Assembly: GCA_028275505.1 (NCBI GenBank)
Contig: JAPWUP010000007.1
Location: 1-53,134 of the forward strand
Direction of reading: 5' to 3'
From: Bryobacteraceae bacterium
GTDB taxonomy: Bacteria; Acidobacteriota; Terriglobia; Bryobacterales; Bryobacteraceae
Length of the DNA stretch: 53,134 nt
Shown: positions 18,168 through 26,887 of the stretch, one piece after another
Layout: the number at the start of each line of letters is the position of its first letter
How positions within the stretch are numbered: the first letter of the stretch is position 1
Notes under the pieces: model-generated
Told to the model about the DNA's origin: nothing
What the model saw: the letters and a program-made list of their open reading frames with translations, nothing else
The model's database searches: none
Translations under genes and position numbers: made by a program

Positions 18168-19195
18168 CGGGGCGTGAACGCATCCTGGCTCACCTGGCGG
18201 GCCAGCCCGTGGATCACCTGCCGCTGATGCCGATCACCATGATGTTTGCCGCCGATCTGGCGGGCGTACGCTACCGGGACTACGTCAGCGATCACCGCGT
18301 GCTGGCGGAGGCGCAGATCCGCGTAGCCGAAACATTCGGGTTCGATCATGTTTCGGTCATTTCGGATCCCGCGCGCGAAACCGCGGATCTGGGCGGGGCC
18401 ATCGAGTGGTTTGACGACCAGCCCCCCGCGATCGTCGAATCCCGCGCTTTGCTCACCGACAAACGCGCTCTGGCCCGCCTGCGCCTGCCCGATCCCTACG
18501 GCGGCGGCCGCATGACGGACCGCGTGCGCGGCGTGGCGTTGCTCAAAGAACGGATCGGGGCAGAAAAGCTCGTGGAGGGCTGGATCGAGGGGCCCTGTGC
18601 CATGGCCGCCGACCTGCGGGGGATCAACACGCTGATGCTCGACTTCCTGGATGACCCGGGCTTCGTGCGCGATCTGCTTGAATTCTGCGTGACGATGGAG
18701 TTGGAGTTCGCACGCGCCCAGTTCCAGGCTGGGGCCGACATCATGGGCGTGGGCGACGCGGCCGCCTCGCTGGTCGGTCCCAGGATCTACTACGAATTCG
18801 TCTGGCCGTACGAAAAGAAGCTGGTGGACGGCCTGCACGCCATGGGCGGGTTGGTGCGGCTCCACATCTGCGGGCGCACGCGCAAGCTGTTCGAAGGCAT
18901 GGGAAGGCTGGGCGCGGACATCGTGGACCTGGATTTCGTGGCGCCGGTGGAAGAGGCGCGTCGCGTGATGGGACCCGATCAGGTCCTGCTGGGCAACATC
19001 GAGCCGGTGGGCGTGCTGCGCAATGGCACGCCGGAAACCGTCTGGCAGGCTGTTGCTCGGTGTCACCGCGAAGCCGGACCCCGCTTCATCGTCGGTGCAG
19101 GCTGCGAGGTCGTGCGCGACACGCCGCACGAGAACATGCGCGCCATGACGCGCTACGCGCAGGAGCACCGGCCGGAGGATCACTCCACGGCGTAA
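18164..19195 (+). CDS. Uroporphyrinogen-decarboxylase-family (MtaA/CmuA-like) zinc methyltransferase
   Basis: A 343-residue TIM barrel of the UroD superfamily. It has the zinc-ligand set of methylcobamide methyltransferases rather than a haem enzyme's substrate arginines: His234-x-Cys236-Gly (RLHICGRT) and Cys314 (VGAGCEV) before PHENMRAM. Relatives move a methyl group between a corrinoid protein and a thiol acceptor such as coenzyme M or tetrahydrofolate. No corrinoid-binding protein or first methyltransferase is encoded nearby. It overlaps the DUF1638 gene by 4 bases. Its last 16 bases are shared with the convergent DUF4838 gene. Members of this family are numerous and mostly uncharacterised in Acidobacteriota and Planctomycetes. 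Confidence 0.87.
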   Translation: MTGRERILAHLAGQPVDHLPLMPITMMFAADLAGVRYRDYVSDHRVLAEAQIRVAETFGFDHVSVISDPARETADLGGAIEWFDDQPPAIVESRALLTDKRALARLRLPDPYGGGRMTDRVRGVALLKERIGAEKLVEGWIEGPCAMAADLRGINTLMLDFLDDPGFVRDLLEFCVTMELEFARAQFQAGADIMGVGDAAASLVGPRIYYEFVWPYEKKLVDGLHAMGGLVRLHICGRTRKLFEGMGRLGADIVDLDFVAPVEEARRVMGPDQVLLGNIEPVGVLRNGTPETVWQAVARCHREAGPRFIVGAGCEVVRDTPHENMRAMTRYAQEHRPEDHSTA

Positions 19196-21696
19196 ACCGC
19201 TTCCAGCCGCAGGCCTTCACGCGGCTTGAGGGTGCGTTCGGGAGTCCACAAGACCAGACCGATGCGGTTTTCGCCTTGTACGGTCCAGTCCAGCACGGCC
19301 CGCTGCACCTGCGAGTTCGGGAAGCGGTTCAGCAGTACGGGGCCGCCGGCGCGGTGAAACGCGCGCCATGCGCTGTCAGGGCAGGCGCCGCCATCCAGCG
19401 GCTCCCCGCGGCGCGTCTCCTCGCCGGGCTCGAACAGCGTGCGATTGACCGCCCGGCCGTCCCGGCTGCGGTAACTCACGGCCAGGCGCGGGTCGGTGAC
19501 GGGTCCGGCCGCATAATCGGCCCGGCTCTGCAAGGCGACCTGGACGGGCGCCGATCCCTCGTTGACGACCTCGGTCTGCGTCCGCACCTCGCCGCCGGAC
19601 AGACTGATGAGGCGCACGAGCTTCAATCCGTTGGCGCAGGCGCCGCCCATTTCTAACCGGTCCGGGGCAGCGTTCCACACTTGCCAGTCCACGTCCCACG
19701 CGCGGGCCTGATAGTCGGGATGCACCGAGACGAAGAGGCCGCTGACGTTCGGATAGCCGGCATCGCCCGGGTCGGGCCGTCGAAGCACATCCGTGCCGCT
19801 GGGCTTGTGCACGAGCTGCACGATGCGCCCGTTCAGGCCGGGCACTACCGCCACGCGCAGCGTCTCGTTTTCCAGCGTGAAGACGCCGTAACGGCGCAGG
19901 CGGCGCTCGAACTCCTTTTCGTCGTACTCCAGACCGCGTCCTTCGTGCAATTGCTGGATGCCGAAGCTGCGGACTTCGCGGAGAAACTCGGGGAAGCGGC
20001 TGGTCACTTCAGTCCGCGCAGCCGGCGGCATCTGATACCAGCCGTCGCGGATCTCAAACGCCATCGAGCGCAGCAGCTCCACGTAGTCAATGGAAAGACG
20101 CACCTTGCGCACGCGGCGGCGCACGGCGTCGTTTTCAGCTTCCTGTTCGGCGCGCGTGAGCAGCTCGCGGGCGCGCTGGAGGAAATCGGCCTCGAGATAC
20201 GGAGCGGTCGGACCCTGGAAAATCCACAAATGATGACCGCGGCCCTGGGGCGGGAAGCGGACCTGCCGGTGCAGGAGCTCGAGATACTCGGCGATGCGCG
20301 GCGCCGCGCGGCCATAAACTCCTTCGATGAACTCCTGCATGGCCTGCCGAGCGTCCGTCTTGACGTCCCACATCAGCCGCGCCATAACATAGGAGCGCAG
20401 CTCGGCCATTTCCCCGCCTCCACCCGGAGCGTAGTCTCCTTCCATGAACAAGCCCACCACGCCGTGCCGGTGATACATCGGGATATCGGCGATCAGCTCG
20501 TCGAAGTCGGGGAACGGCATCAGGTAGTGGGCGAAGTTCGTGTTGTAGTGCCAGATGTAGAGCTGGTTGGTGATCTGGGACCAGGCCTTCAGCCGCCTCA
20601 TGAAATACGCGTTGCGGTCGCAGCTCTCGTAAGGATGCGCCTCGCAGGCCCGGATGGGACACAGGCGCACGCGCACGTTACGGCGCGGACGCACACGCGC
20701 GGGAGGCTCCTCGGTGTACCAGTAGGCCAGCGTGTCAATGAGCTTGTCGGGATAGTGCTTTTCCACTTCGGCCGCCAGAGCGTTGACAAAGCGCAGCACG
20801 GGACCGGAGTGAGCCCCGCCCTCCTCTTCTTCCACGCGGCGGCAGTTGTCGCACTCACACCAGCCCGTCCAGTCGTTCTGCGAGACCGAGAAGATGGTGG
20901 CCTCGGGATGCTCGCGGATCCAGCGCAGCACGGTCTCGGTAGCCAGACGCAGCACGTCGGGATTGGTCAGGCAGAGCTGGCCTCGCTCGGCGCGCCGCTT
21001 GCCGGCAATGAGCGAGTAATATTCGGGGTGATCGCGGAAGTACTTCTCGGGTGGTAGTAACTCGTAGAAAGTATGCACGAACGGGTAATACTGAACCTTG
21101 CCGCCGGTGCTCTCATCGAGCTTGAGAAAATGCCCGTTCATGCGGTTGCGCGCCGCCCAATCCTTGTCGAAAGCCTCATAAAAGAAAGGCTCGCGATACT
21201 CGAAAGAAGGCTTTCCGATCTCGTTGAGCGGCGGAATGCGCACGGTGGGTAACTTCGGAATCCGACTTACTTCGGCGGTAAACCAGCGGCATCCGAGTCT
21301 TTCCAGAAAAACGTAGACGCCGTACATGGTGCCGCGCTGCCGGCCGCCGGCGATGATCAGGTTGCGCCCGGCGGTGCGGAGCAGAAAGCCTTCGGGTCCC
21401 AGCGCGTCCCAGTTGGCGCGCACGCCCAGCCGGTCGAGCGCGCGACTGCGACCGACCAGGATCCACGGGCCGCGAGGGCGCGCCTGGTCCGTGACGATCG
21501 GAAGCCGGGCGCCGGACATTTCCTCCAGGAAGCGTTGCAGCTCCTGGGCGCCGCGTCGCTCCGAGGGCGAGGCGTCCTGCGCCACGACGATCGTGTAAGG
21601 AGAACGTCCTTTTTCGATGAGCGTCAGGCCGGCGGGCGCGGCCAGCGCCGTCGCAGCCAACGGCAACAGGAACGCACAACGAATTCCCACAGTCAT
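19180..21696 (-). CDS. Secreted DUF4838 protein (alpha-glucuronidase-like fold)
   Basis: An 838-residue exported protein. The signal peptide is MTVGIRCAFLLPLAATALAAPAG. Residues of about 28-150 resemble the N-terminal domain of GH67-type glycosidases (EMSGARLPIVTD, then GTMYGVYVFLERLGCRWFT). The central DUF4838 barrel has WTGWCECDNCRRVEEEEGG, with a CxCxxC cluster that may bind a metal, and LIDTLAYWYTEEPP. The last 200 residues are beta-rich, as in carbohydrate-binding or transglutaminase-like modules. The family is thought to act on polysaccharides, but activity is unproven. It converges with the MtaA-like gene and shares 16 bases with it. Upstream, 13 bases separate it from the barrel-protein gene, so they may be co-transcribed. 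Confidence 0.85.
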   Translation of the reverse strand: MTVGIRCAFLLPLAATALAAPAGLTLIEKGRSPYTIVVAQDASPSERRGAQELQRFLEEMSGARLPIVTDQARPRGPWILVGRSRALDRLGVRANWDALGPEGFLLRTAGRNLIIAGGRQRGTMYGVYVFLERLGCRWFTAEVSRIPKLPTVRIPPLNEIGKPSFEYREPFFYEAFDKDWAARNRMNGHFLKLDESTGGKVQYYPFVHTFYELLPPEKYFRDHPEYYSLIAGKRRAERGQLCLTNPDVLRLATETVLRWIREHPEATIFSVSQNDWTGWCECDNCRRVEEEEGGAHSGPVLRFVNALAAEVEKHYPDKLIDTLAYWYTEEPPARVRPRRNVRVRLCPIRACEAHPYESCDRNAYFMRRLKAWSQITNQLYIWHYNTNFAHYLMPFPDFDELIADIPMYHRHGVVGLFMEGDYAPGGGGEMAELRSYVMARLMWDVKTDARQAMQEFIEGVYGRAAPRIAEYLELLHRQVRFPPQGRGHHLWIFQGPTAPYLEADFLQRARELLTRAEQEAENDAVRRRVRKVRLSIDYVELLRSMAFEIRDGWYQMPPAARTEVTSRFPEFLREVRSFGIQQLHEGRGLEYDEKEFERRLRRYGVFTLENETLRVAVVPGLNGRIVQLVHKPSGTDVLRRPDPGDAGYPNVSGLFVSVHPDYQARAWDVDWQVWNAAPDRLEMGGACANGLKLVRLISLSGGEVRTQTEVVNEGSAPVQVALQSRADYAAGPVTDPRLAVSYRSRDGRAVNRTLFEPGEETRRGEPLDGGACPDSAWRAFHRAGGPVLLNRFPNSQVQRAVLDWTVQGENRIGLVLWTPERTLKPREGLRLEAVYAVE

Positions 21697-21709
21697 GAAG
21701 CCTCCTCGA

Positions 21710-22408
21710 TCAAAATCGCAACCCGATGCCGAAAACCCCGTGGTGGCTGCGCACCAGCGCCTCCGCCCGGCCCGCCACCACGCTTACCTCCTGCCGCGTG
21801 CGGGTGAATTTGTACTCGCCCAGGGCGTGCAGGCCGCGCCACAGGCGGAACTCCAAAGCAGCAGCCGCCTGGACGGCGGGCCGTCCCAGTTCATAGCCTT
21901 GGCGACTCTCCCCGCGAATGCTGCTTTCCGGGTGCGGAATCGTGGGCCCCGCGCCGAAACGAAGTTGCAGGAAACTTCGCTGCGTGAGCCGCCGTTCCCA
22001 CGCCACATTGGCGAGCAGCATGTTCAAGCCGTGAGAAATGGAGAATTGCTCGATCACGGCGTTGAAGGGCAGACGCCCCTCGATGGGCTGGCCGTGCAGC
22101 GTCCCCCGCGCCTCGACCACGCGGTCCGGGCGCGCATAAATTTTCTGGTGAATGAACTCCGCCTCCAAGCCCAAGGGTCCGAAGAAGTAACCGAGCCGGT
22201 AGCCATAATAAAGCGGCGGCTCGAAGGAACGGCCCTGCCAGGATACCCCGCGAAGCTCGAGGCTGGTGGCGCGCGCCGGCTGTTCGATGGCAAGCCTGCT
22301 GTTGTGACTGGCGGCGCCGCCCAGGTAAGCGGCGAGTCGCCATCCCGCGAGACCGGGAGTCCCTGAGGCCAGCAGCAGCGCGAGCCAGGCGACCGCACGC
22401 GCCCGCAT
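21710..22408 (-). CDS. Small outer-membrane beta-barrel protein
   Basis: A 232-residue protein with a signal peptide (MRARAVAWLALLLASGTPGLAG). Alternating hydrophobic and polar strands end in GIGLRF, a terminal aromatic residue typical of BAM substrates. Repeated amphipathic segments such as GYRLGYFFGPLGLEAEFIH and FLQLRFGAGPTI suggest an 8-stranded barrel of the OmpA/OmpX or lipid-modifying sort. No catalytic motif is evident and I do not recognise a specific family. The start at 22408 lies 8 bases after the ALDH stop, so it is likely read with the aminotransferase and ALDH genes. The longer open frame upstream is a shadow of the ALDH gene. Confidence 0.75.
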   Translation of the reverse strand: MRARAVAWLALLLASGTPGLAGWRLAAYLGGAASHNSRLAIEQPARATSLELRGVSWQGRSFEPPLYYGYRLGYFFGPLGLEAEFIHQKIYARPDRVVEARGTLHGQPIEGRLPFNAVIEQFSISHGLNMLLANVAWERRLTQRSFLQLRFGAGPTIPHPESSIRGESRQGYELGRPAVQAAAALEFRLWRGLHALGEYKFTRTRQEVSVVAGRAEALVRSHHGVFGIGLRF

Positions 22409-22416
22409 GAAGGTCC

Positions 22417-23949
22417 TCACAACTCGAATCGGATCCCTTGCGCCAAAGGCAATTCGGAAGACCAGTTGATAGTGACCGTCTGGCGGCGCATGTACGCTTT
22501 CCAGGCGTCGCTGCCCGCCTCGCGCCCGCCTCCCGTGTCCTTCTCGCCGCCGAAGGCGCCGCCGATTTCCGCGCCGCTGGTGCCGATGTTGACGTTGGCG
22601 ATGCCGCAATCGCTGCCGCAGGGGCTCAGGAAGGTCTCCGCCGCAATCAAGTTGCGCGTGAAGATAGCGGAAGAAAGGCCCTGCGGCACATCGTTGTGCC
22701 AGCGAATGGCTTGCTCCAGGTCGTCGAATTCGATCAGATAGAGCACGGGCGCGAACAGTTCCTCGCGCAGGACGGGCATGTCGGGCCGGGCGCGGATGAG
22801 CGCGGGCTCCACGTAGCAACCGCCGGGCAAATCCAGCGGACGACCGCCGCAGAGCAGCTCGCCGCCTTCACCCCGGGCGCGCTCGATGCCCGCCATCATG
22901 TCGGCCACGGCCTGCCGGTTGACCAGCGGGCCCATCAGCGTCCTCTCATCCAGCGCGTGCCCGATGCGGATCTGGCGGTAAGCCGCGATGAGCGATTCCG
23001 TGAAACGGGCAGCGATGCTACGTTGCAGGAACAGCCGTCGGATCGTGGTGCAACGCTGGCCCGCCGTGCCGATGGCGCCGAACAGGACGGCGCGCAAAGC
23101 CAGATCCAGATCCGCATCTTCCATGATGATGACGCCATTGTTGCCGCCCAGCTCCAGAATCGTGCGACCGAGCCGCCGTCCCACCACTTCCGCCACGCGT
23201 CGCCCCATGGCGCAGGAGCCGGTGGCGCTGATGAGCGGGATGCGGCGGTCGGCGAGCAGGCGCTCCCCCACTTCGCTGCCGCGCCCGATGACGAGATTGA
23301 ACACGCCCAGCCAGCCGTTGCGTTCGAGCACGCGGTTGACGATCTTCTGCACAGCGATGGCAGTGAGCGGGGTTTCCGAGGAAGGCTTCCAGACGACACA
23401 ATCGCCGCAAACCGCAGCGATCAGGGCGTTCCAAGCCCACACCGCCACCGGAAAGTTGAACGCGGTGATCACGCCCACCACTCCCAGCGGATGCCATTGC
23501 TCGTACATGCGATGGCGCGGGCGTTCGCTGGTCATGGTGACGCCGTAGAGCTGCCGCGAAAGGCCCACCGCGAAGTCGGCCATGTCAATCATCTCCTGGA
23601 CCTCGCCGCGGCCCTCGGCCAGGATCTTGCCCATCTCGAGGCTGACCAGCGCTCCCAGATCGTCCTTGGCCCGGCGCAGCTCATCGCCGATCTGGCGCAC
23701 GATTTCGCCTCGTTTGGGCGCCGGGAACATGCGCCAGCGCTCGAAGACCTCAACCGCCGAAGCCACCACCCGCTCGTAATCCTCGGCCGAGGCCATCCTC
23801 ACGGCGGCGATCGGAGAGCCGTCATTGGGGCTGTAAGAGATCAGTTCGCCGCCGGCGGGTTGCTCGATCCACGGGCCGTAACAGGCGCCGGAATTGACGG
23901 GCTCGATCCCCAGGCGGGCCAGGATCTCGCTTGCCGGAAGGATTGCCAT
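22417..23949 (-). CDS. ALDH7-family aldehyde dehydrogenase (piperideine-6-carboxylate dehydrogenase type)
   Basis: A 510-residue NAD-dependent aldehyde dehydrogenase. The catalytic Cys300 is in GTAGQRCTT, the general base Glu266 in LELGGNN, and Lys188 in VWKPSSETP. The C-terminus, with GGEKDTGGGREAGSD followed by WKAYMRRQTVTIN, is diagnostic for ALDH7 (antiquitin/AmaB), which oxidises alpha-aminoadipate semialdehyde in lysine breakdown. The gene directly upstream encodes a class-III aminotransferase that could make that semialdehyde, 33 bases away. Cytosolic. The substrate is inferred from family plus neighbour. Confidence 0.93.
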   Translation of the reverse strand: MAILPASEILARLGIEPVNSGACYGPWIEQPAGGELISYSPNDGSPIAAVRMASAEDYERVVASAVEVFERWRMFPAPKRGEIVRQIGDELRRAKDDLGALVSLEMGKILAEGRGEVQEMIDMADFAVGLSRQLYGVTMTSERPRHRMYEQWHPLGVVGVITAFNFPVAVWAWNALIAAVCGDCVVWKPSSETPLTAIAVQKIVNRVLERNGWLGVFNLVIGRGSEVGERLLADRRIPLISATGSCAMGRRVAEVVGRRLGRTILELGGNNGVIIMEDADLDLALRAVLFGAIGTAGQRCTTIRRLFLQRSIAARFTESLIAAYRQIRIGHALDERTLMGPLVNRQAVADMMAGIERARGEGGELLCGGRPLDLPGGCYVEPALIRARPDMPVLREELFAPVLYLIEFDDLEQAIRWHNDVPQGLSSAIFTRNLIAAETFLSPCGSDCGIANVNIGTSGAEIGGAFGGEKDTGGGREAGSDAWKAYMRRQTVTINWSSELPLAQGIRFEL

Positions 23950-23982
23950 GCGCGCCTCCCGCCCTATGGTATTCCAGGCGGC

Positions 23983-25215
23983 TCAGGCGCTGTCGGGCGG
24001 GTACTTGACCTTCTTGAAGACCTTGGTCAGGATCTTGATGGCGCGGTCCACTTCGGGATCGGTGATGATGTAGGGCGGCAGAAGGCGGATCACGTTCTCG
24101 CTGGTGCAATTGATCAGCAGGCCTTCGGCGAGGGCGTCTTCCACGATGCTCTTGCCAGGCAGGTCGAGCTCGATGCCGATCATCAGGCCGAAGCCGCGGA
24201 CTTCCCGGATGAAGGGGAAGTGGCGGGCCATTTCGGTGAGCTGGACGCGGAAGGCGCTGCCAGTCTGGTGAATGGCAGGCAGCAGCTCGGGGAGAATGTC
24301 CAGGAACTCCAGCGCGACGCGGCAAGCCAGCGCCCCGCCGCCGAAAGTGGAGCCGTGCATGCCGGGACCGAGCGCAGCGGCGGCCTTGTCGTTGGCGATG
24401 ATGGCGCCGAGAGGAAGGCCGCAGGCCAACGGCTTGGCCACCACGGTGACGTCAGGCAGCACGGGCGGTTCGGCAAGCTGGTAAGCGAAGTACCGGCCGG
24501 TGCGCCCCAGGCCGCACTGGATTTCGTCGAAGATCAGCAGCGCATCGTGCTGATCGGCCAGTTCGCGCGCGCGGCGGGCGAAGTTCACGTCCACAGGATG
24601 GATGCCGCCCTCGCCCTGGATCCATTCCAGCACGATGGCAGCCGTTTGCGGGCCGACGGCTTGTTCCAAAGCCGTCACGTCATTGCGGGGGACGAAACGG
24701 ACGCCAGGCAGCAGCGGTTCGAAGTCCAGGCGATACTTCGGCTGGCCGGTGATCGAAAGAGCGCCAAAACTCCGCCCGTGGAAGGAGTTTTCCAAGGCGA
24801 CGATTTCGTATTTTTCGGGACTGCGGCGGCGTCCATAAGACCGGGCGATCTTGAGGGCGCCTTCTACAGCCTCGGTGCCCGAGTTGCTGAAAAAGCAGCG
24901 CTGCAAACCGCTGATCTCGGCGAGCCGGCGCGCCAGAGGGGCCTGGTAGTCGTGGTAATAGAGGTTCGAACAGTGGATCAGCAGGCCTGCCTGTTCCCGG
25001 ATCACGCGCAGGATCCGGGGATGGGCGTGGCCCAGCGCGTTAACCCCGATGCCGGCGATCAGGTCCAGGTAGCGCTTGCCCGCGGCGTCGTACAGCCAGC
25101 AACCTTTGCCGCGGCGCACCACCAGAGGGAACCTGCGGTAGGTCTGGATGAGGTACTGCTGCTCGATCTCCTGGAGAGATTGCGCATCGGCTACAGGACC
25201 GCACGAAACCGACAT
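23983..25215 (-). CDS. Class III PLP aminotransferase (ArgD / lysine aminotransferase-like)
   Basis: About 410 residues. It shows ALGHAHP, the phosphate-contacting NSGTEAVEGALK, FDEIQCGLGRTG with the PLP-binding Asp, and the Schiff-base Lys in VVAKPLACGLP. The closing block, NCTSENVIRLLPPYII, is shared with acetylornithine and lysine-epsilon aminotransferases. These move an omega-amino group to 2-oxoglutarate. With an ALDH7 gene next in the operon, lysine (or a derivative) is the most likely amino donor; ornithine or acetylornithine cannot be excluded. The ATG at 25215 is chosen over a GTG at 25242; the evidence for either start is modest. Confidence 0.88.
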   Translation of the reverse strand: MSVSCGPVADAQSLQEIEQQYLIQTYRRFPLVVRRGKGCWLYDAAGKRYLDLIAGIGVNALGHAHPRILRVIREQAGLLIHCSNLYYHDYQAPLARRLAEISGLQRCFFSNSGTEAVEGALKIARSYGRRRSPEKYEIVALENSFHGRSFGALSITGQPKYRLDFEPLLPGVRFVPRNDVTALEQAVGPQTAAIVLEWIQGEGGIHPVDVNFARRARELADQHDALLIFDEIQCGLGRTGRYFAYQLAEPPVLPDVTVVAKPLACGLPLGAIIANDKAAAALGPGMHGSTFGGGALACRVALEFLDILPELLPAIHQTGSAFRVQLTEMARHFPFIREVRGFGLMIGIELDLPGKSIVEDALAEGLLINCTSENVIRLLPPYIITDPEVDRAIKILTKVFKKVKYPPDSA

Positions 25216-25287
25216 CTCTTCATGATATCCGACCGACCGCACCCGCTGCGGCTGTTGGCGACGAAGGGGGCGGCTGAATTAAGAAGG

Positions 25288-25296
25288 TGTTATGAT
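25288..25296 (+). promoter_or_regulatory. Extended -10 promoter of the efflux adaptor operon
   Basis: TGTTATGAT is an extended -10 (TGn plus TATGAT, five of six matches). Transcription would start near 25303, about 108 bases before the GTG at 25411. No strong -35 is visible, as is common for extended -10 promoters. The same bases contain the possible start of a 33-codon leader ORF. Confidence 0.5.
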
Positions 25297-25396
25297 GAAA
25301 TTCGACCCCGATTTTCGGTCAGGGAGGCGGCAGGCCCCGGCCTCAGTCTGGCGTACGGGAAGGGAACAAGCCACTTTGAAGGATCGTCTTGACTGA
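25295..25396 (+). CDS. Possible 33-residue leader ORF before the efflux adaptor
   Basis: ATG AAA TTC at 25295 opens a frame that closes with TGA at 25394-25396, 14 bases before the adaptor's GTG. AAGAAGG at 25281-25287 could serve as its ribosome-binding site. The peptide is polar and highly charged (it begins MKFDPDFRSGRR and ends KDRLD), with no membrane segment. It could be a regulatory leader peptide or simply chance; it also conflicts with using the same bases as a -10 box. Confidence 0.2.
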   Translation: MKFDPDFRSGRRQAPASVWRTGREQATLKDRLD

Positions 25397-25410
25397 TTGA
25401 GGAGTGGTGC

Positions 25411-26838
25411 GTGAAGCGCAAATGGAAGATCTGGACAGGCATCCTGGCAGCGATCCTGATTGCCGGCGGGGTCTACGGCGGCGTCAAGTATAATCAGCGC
25501 GGCGTCGTTACCGTGCAAACGGGCCGGGTCATCCGGCAGGATCTGGTTTCCGTGGTCACGGCCTCGGGCGAGATCAAACCTCGCAACTACATTAATATCG
25601 GCACCAACGCCATGGCTCCGTCGCGCATCACGGAGATTCTGGTCAAAGAGGGGGACCGCGTGCGCAAGGGCCAGTTGCTGGCCCGGCTCGAATCGGTCCA
25701 GCCCGAAGCCGAGGTCCAAGCGCAGCGCGCCGCACTGAGCCAGGCCGAGGCCGAATCGGCAGCCGCGGAAGCAGCCCTGCGCGTGGCGGATGAAAATCTG
25801 GCGACTGCACAGGCCACCCTGGATCGGACCAAGGCGGAACTGGAGCAGGCGCGAATCAACTTCGAACGCGCGCAAAAGCTATGGCAGGAACGCCTGATCT
25901 CCCGGCAGGAATACGACCAGCGTCGGATCGAGCTGGACGCGCGCCAGGCGGCTCTGCGTGAGGCCGAGGCCCGGCTCGCCCAGGTGCGAGCCCAGCGCGC
26001 GCAAGTGGCCTCCCAGTTGGCCGCGGCGCAAAAGCGCGTAGCCCTGGCCCAGGCCAACTTGCGGCGAGCCAGCGACGTATTGCAGCGAACTTACGCGGTG
26101 GCCCCGCTGGACGGCGTGGTGACCAACCTGCCCGTCCGGGTGGGTGAAACCGTGGTCCCGGGCATCCAGAACTCACCGGCCAGCCTGATCATGACGATCG
26201 CGGACATGTCGCTGATCACGGCCGAGGTGAAAGTGGACGAGACCGATATCGTGAACGTGAAGCTCGGCCAACCCGCGGATGTGACCATTGACGCGATTCC
26301 TAACCGCGTCTTCAAGGGCCGGGTCATCGAGATCGGCAACACCGCGATCCTGCGCTCGACCGGCCTGGCCGCCTCCCAGAGCGCCATTTCCAGCCAGGAA
26401 GCCAAGGATTTCAAGGTCGTGATCGCCCTGGACAATCCCCCGGAGGAGATCCGCCCAGGCCTGTCCTGCACCGCCAAGATAACCACCGCGGTACGTAAAA
26501 ACGTCCTTACTATTCCGATCCAGGCGCTGACCGTGCGCCAGCGCGGCGACTTGGAGGAGCCGCCCAAGGGTGGTGTGCAGGCGGCGGCAAAGACCGACCC
26601 TGCGGCCGAAAAAGCGCGCAAAGAGGAAATCCAGGGCGTGTTCGTGATCCAAGGTGACCGGGCGGTCTTTCGCAAGGTCGAGACAGGGATCACGGGCGCG
26701 ACCGACATCGAGGTCATCAGCGGCTTGAAAGAAGGAGAAGAGATCATCACCGGCAGCTACCGGGTGATCCGGACCATACGCAACCACGCCCGCGTCAAGG
26801 TGGACAACAAGGCACCGGTCCGGACGGAACAGACCTGA
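25411..26838 (+). CDS. MacA-like periplasmic adaptor (HlyD/RND-MFP family)
   Basis: A 475-residue membrane-fusion protein. A GTG start has AGGAG (25400-25404) six bases upstream. The N-terminus has one membrane anchor ([18 protein letters not shown]). A barrel-sandwich half ([15 protein letters not shown]) is followed by a long Ala/Glu/Gln coiled coil at about 100-225, then the second half ([17 protein letters not shown]) and beta-barrel and membrane-proximal domains. Such proteins bridge an inner-membrane ABC exporter and a TolC channel. The next gene encodes the matching MacB/LolD-type ATPase, but no FtsX/MacB-like permease follows. It could export macrolides, peptides, lipids or siderophores. 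Confidence 0.92.
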   Translation: MKRKWKIWTGILAAILIAGGVYGGVKYNQRGVVTVQTGRVIRQDLVSVVTASGEIKPRNYINIGTNAMAPSRITEILVKEGDRVRKGQLLARLESVQPEAEVQAQRAALSQAEAESAAAEAALRVADENLATAQATLDRTKAELEQARINFERAQKLWQERLISRQEYDQRRIELDARQAALREAEARLAQVRAQRAQVASQLAAAQKRVALAQANLRRASDVLQRTYAVAPLDGVVTNLPVRVGETVVPGIQNSPASLIMTIADMSLITAEVKVDETDIVNVKLGQPADVTIDAIPNRVFKGRVIEIGNTAILRSTGLAASQSAISSQEAKDFKVVIALDNPPEEIRPGLSCTAKITTAVRKNVLTIPIQALTVRQRGDLEEPPKGGVQAAAKTDPAAEKARKEEIQGVFVIQGDRAVFRKVETGITGATDIEVISGLKEGEEIITGSYRVIRTIRNHARVKVDNKAPVRTEQT

Positions 26839-26887
26839 GCAGGTCCTTTTTCGTCCACCCGGGAGTGGCACAGGGAGGAAGAGCAAT

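Noticed and set aside
18164-19195. Haem-pathway uroporphyrinogen decarboxylase (hemE)
   Set aside because: The zinc-ligand pattern His-x-Cys-Gly and later Cys fits methylcobamide methyltransferases, and no haem genes are nearby.
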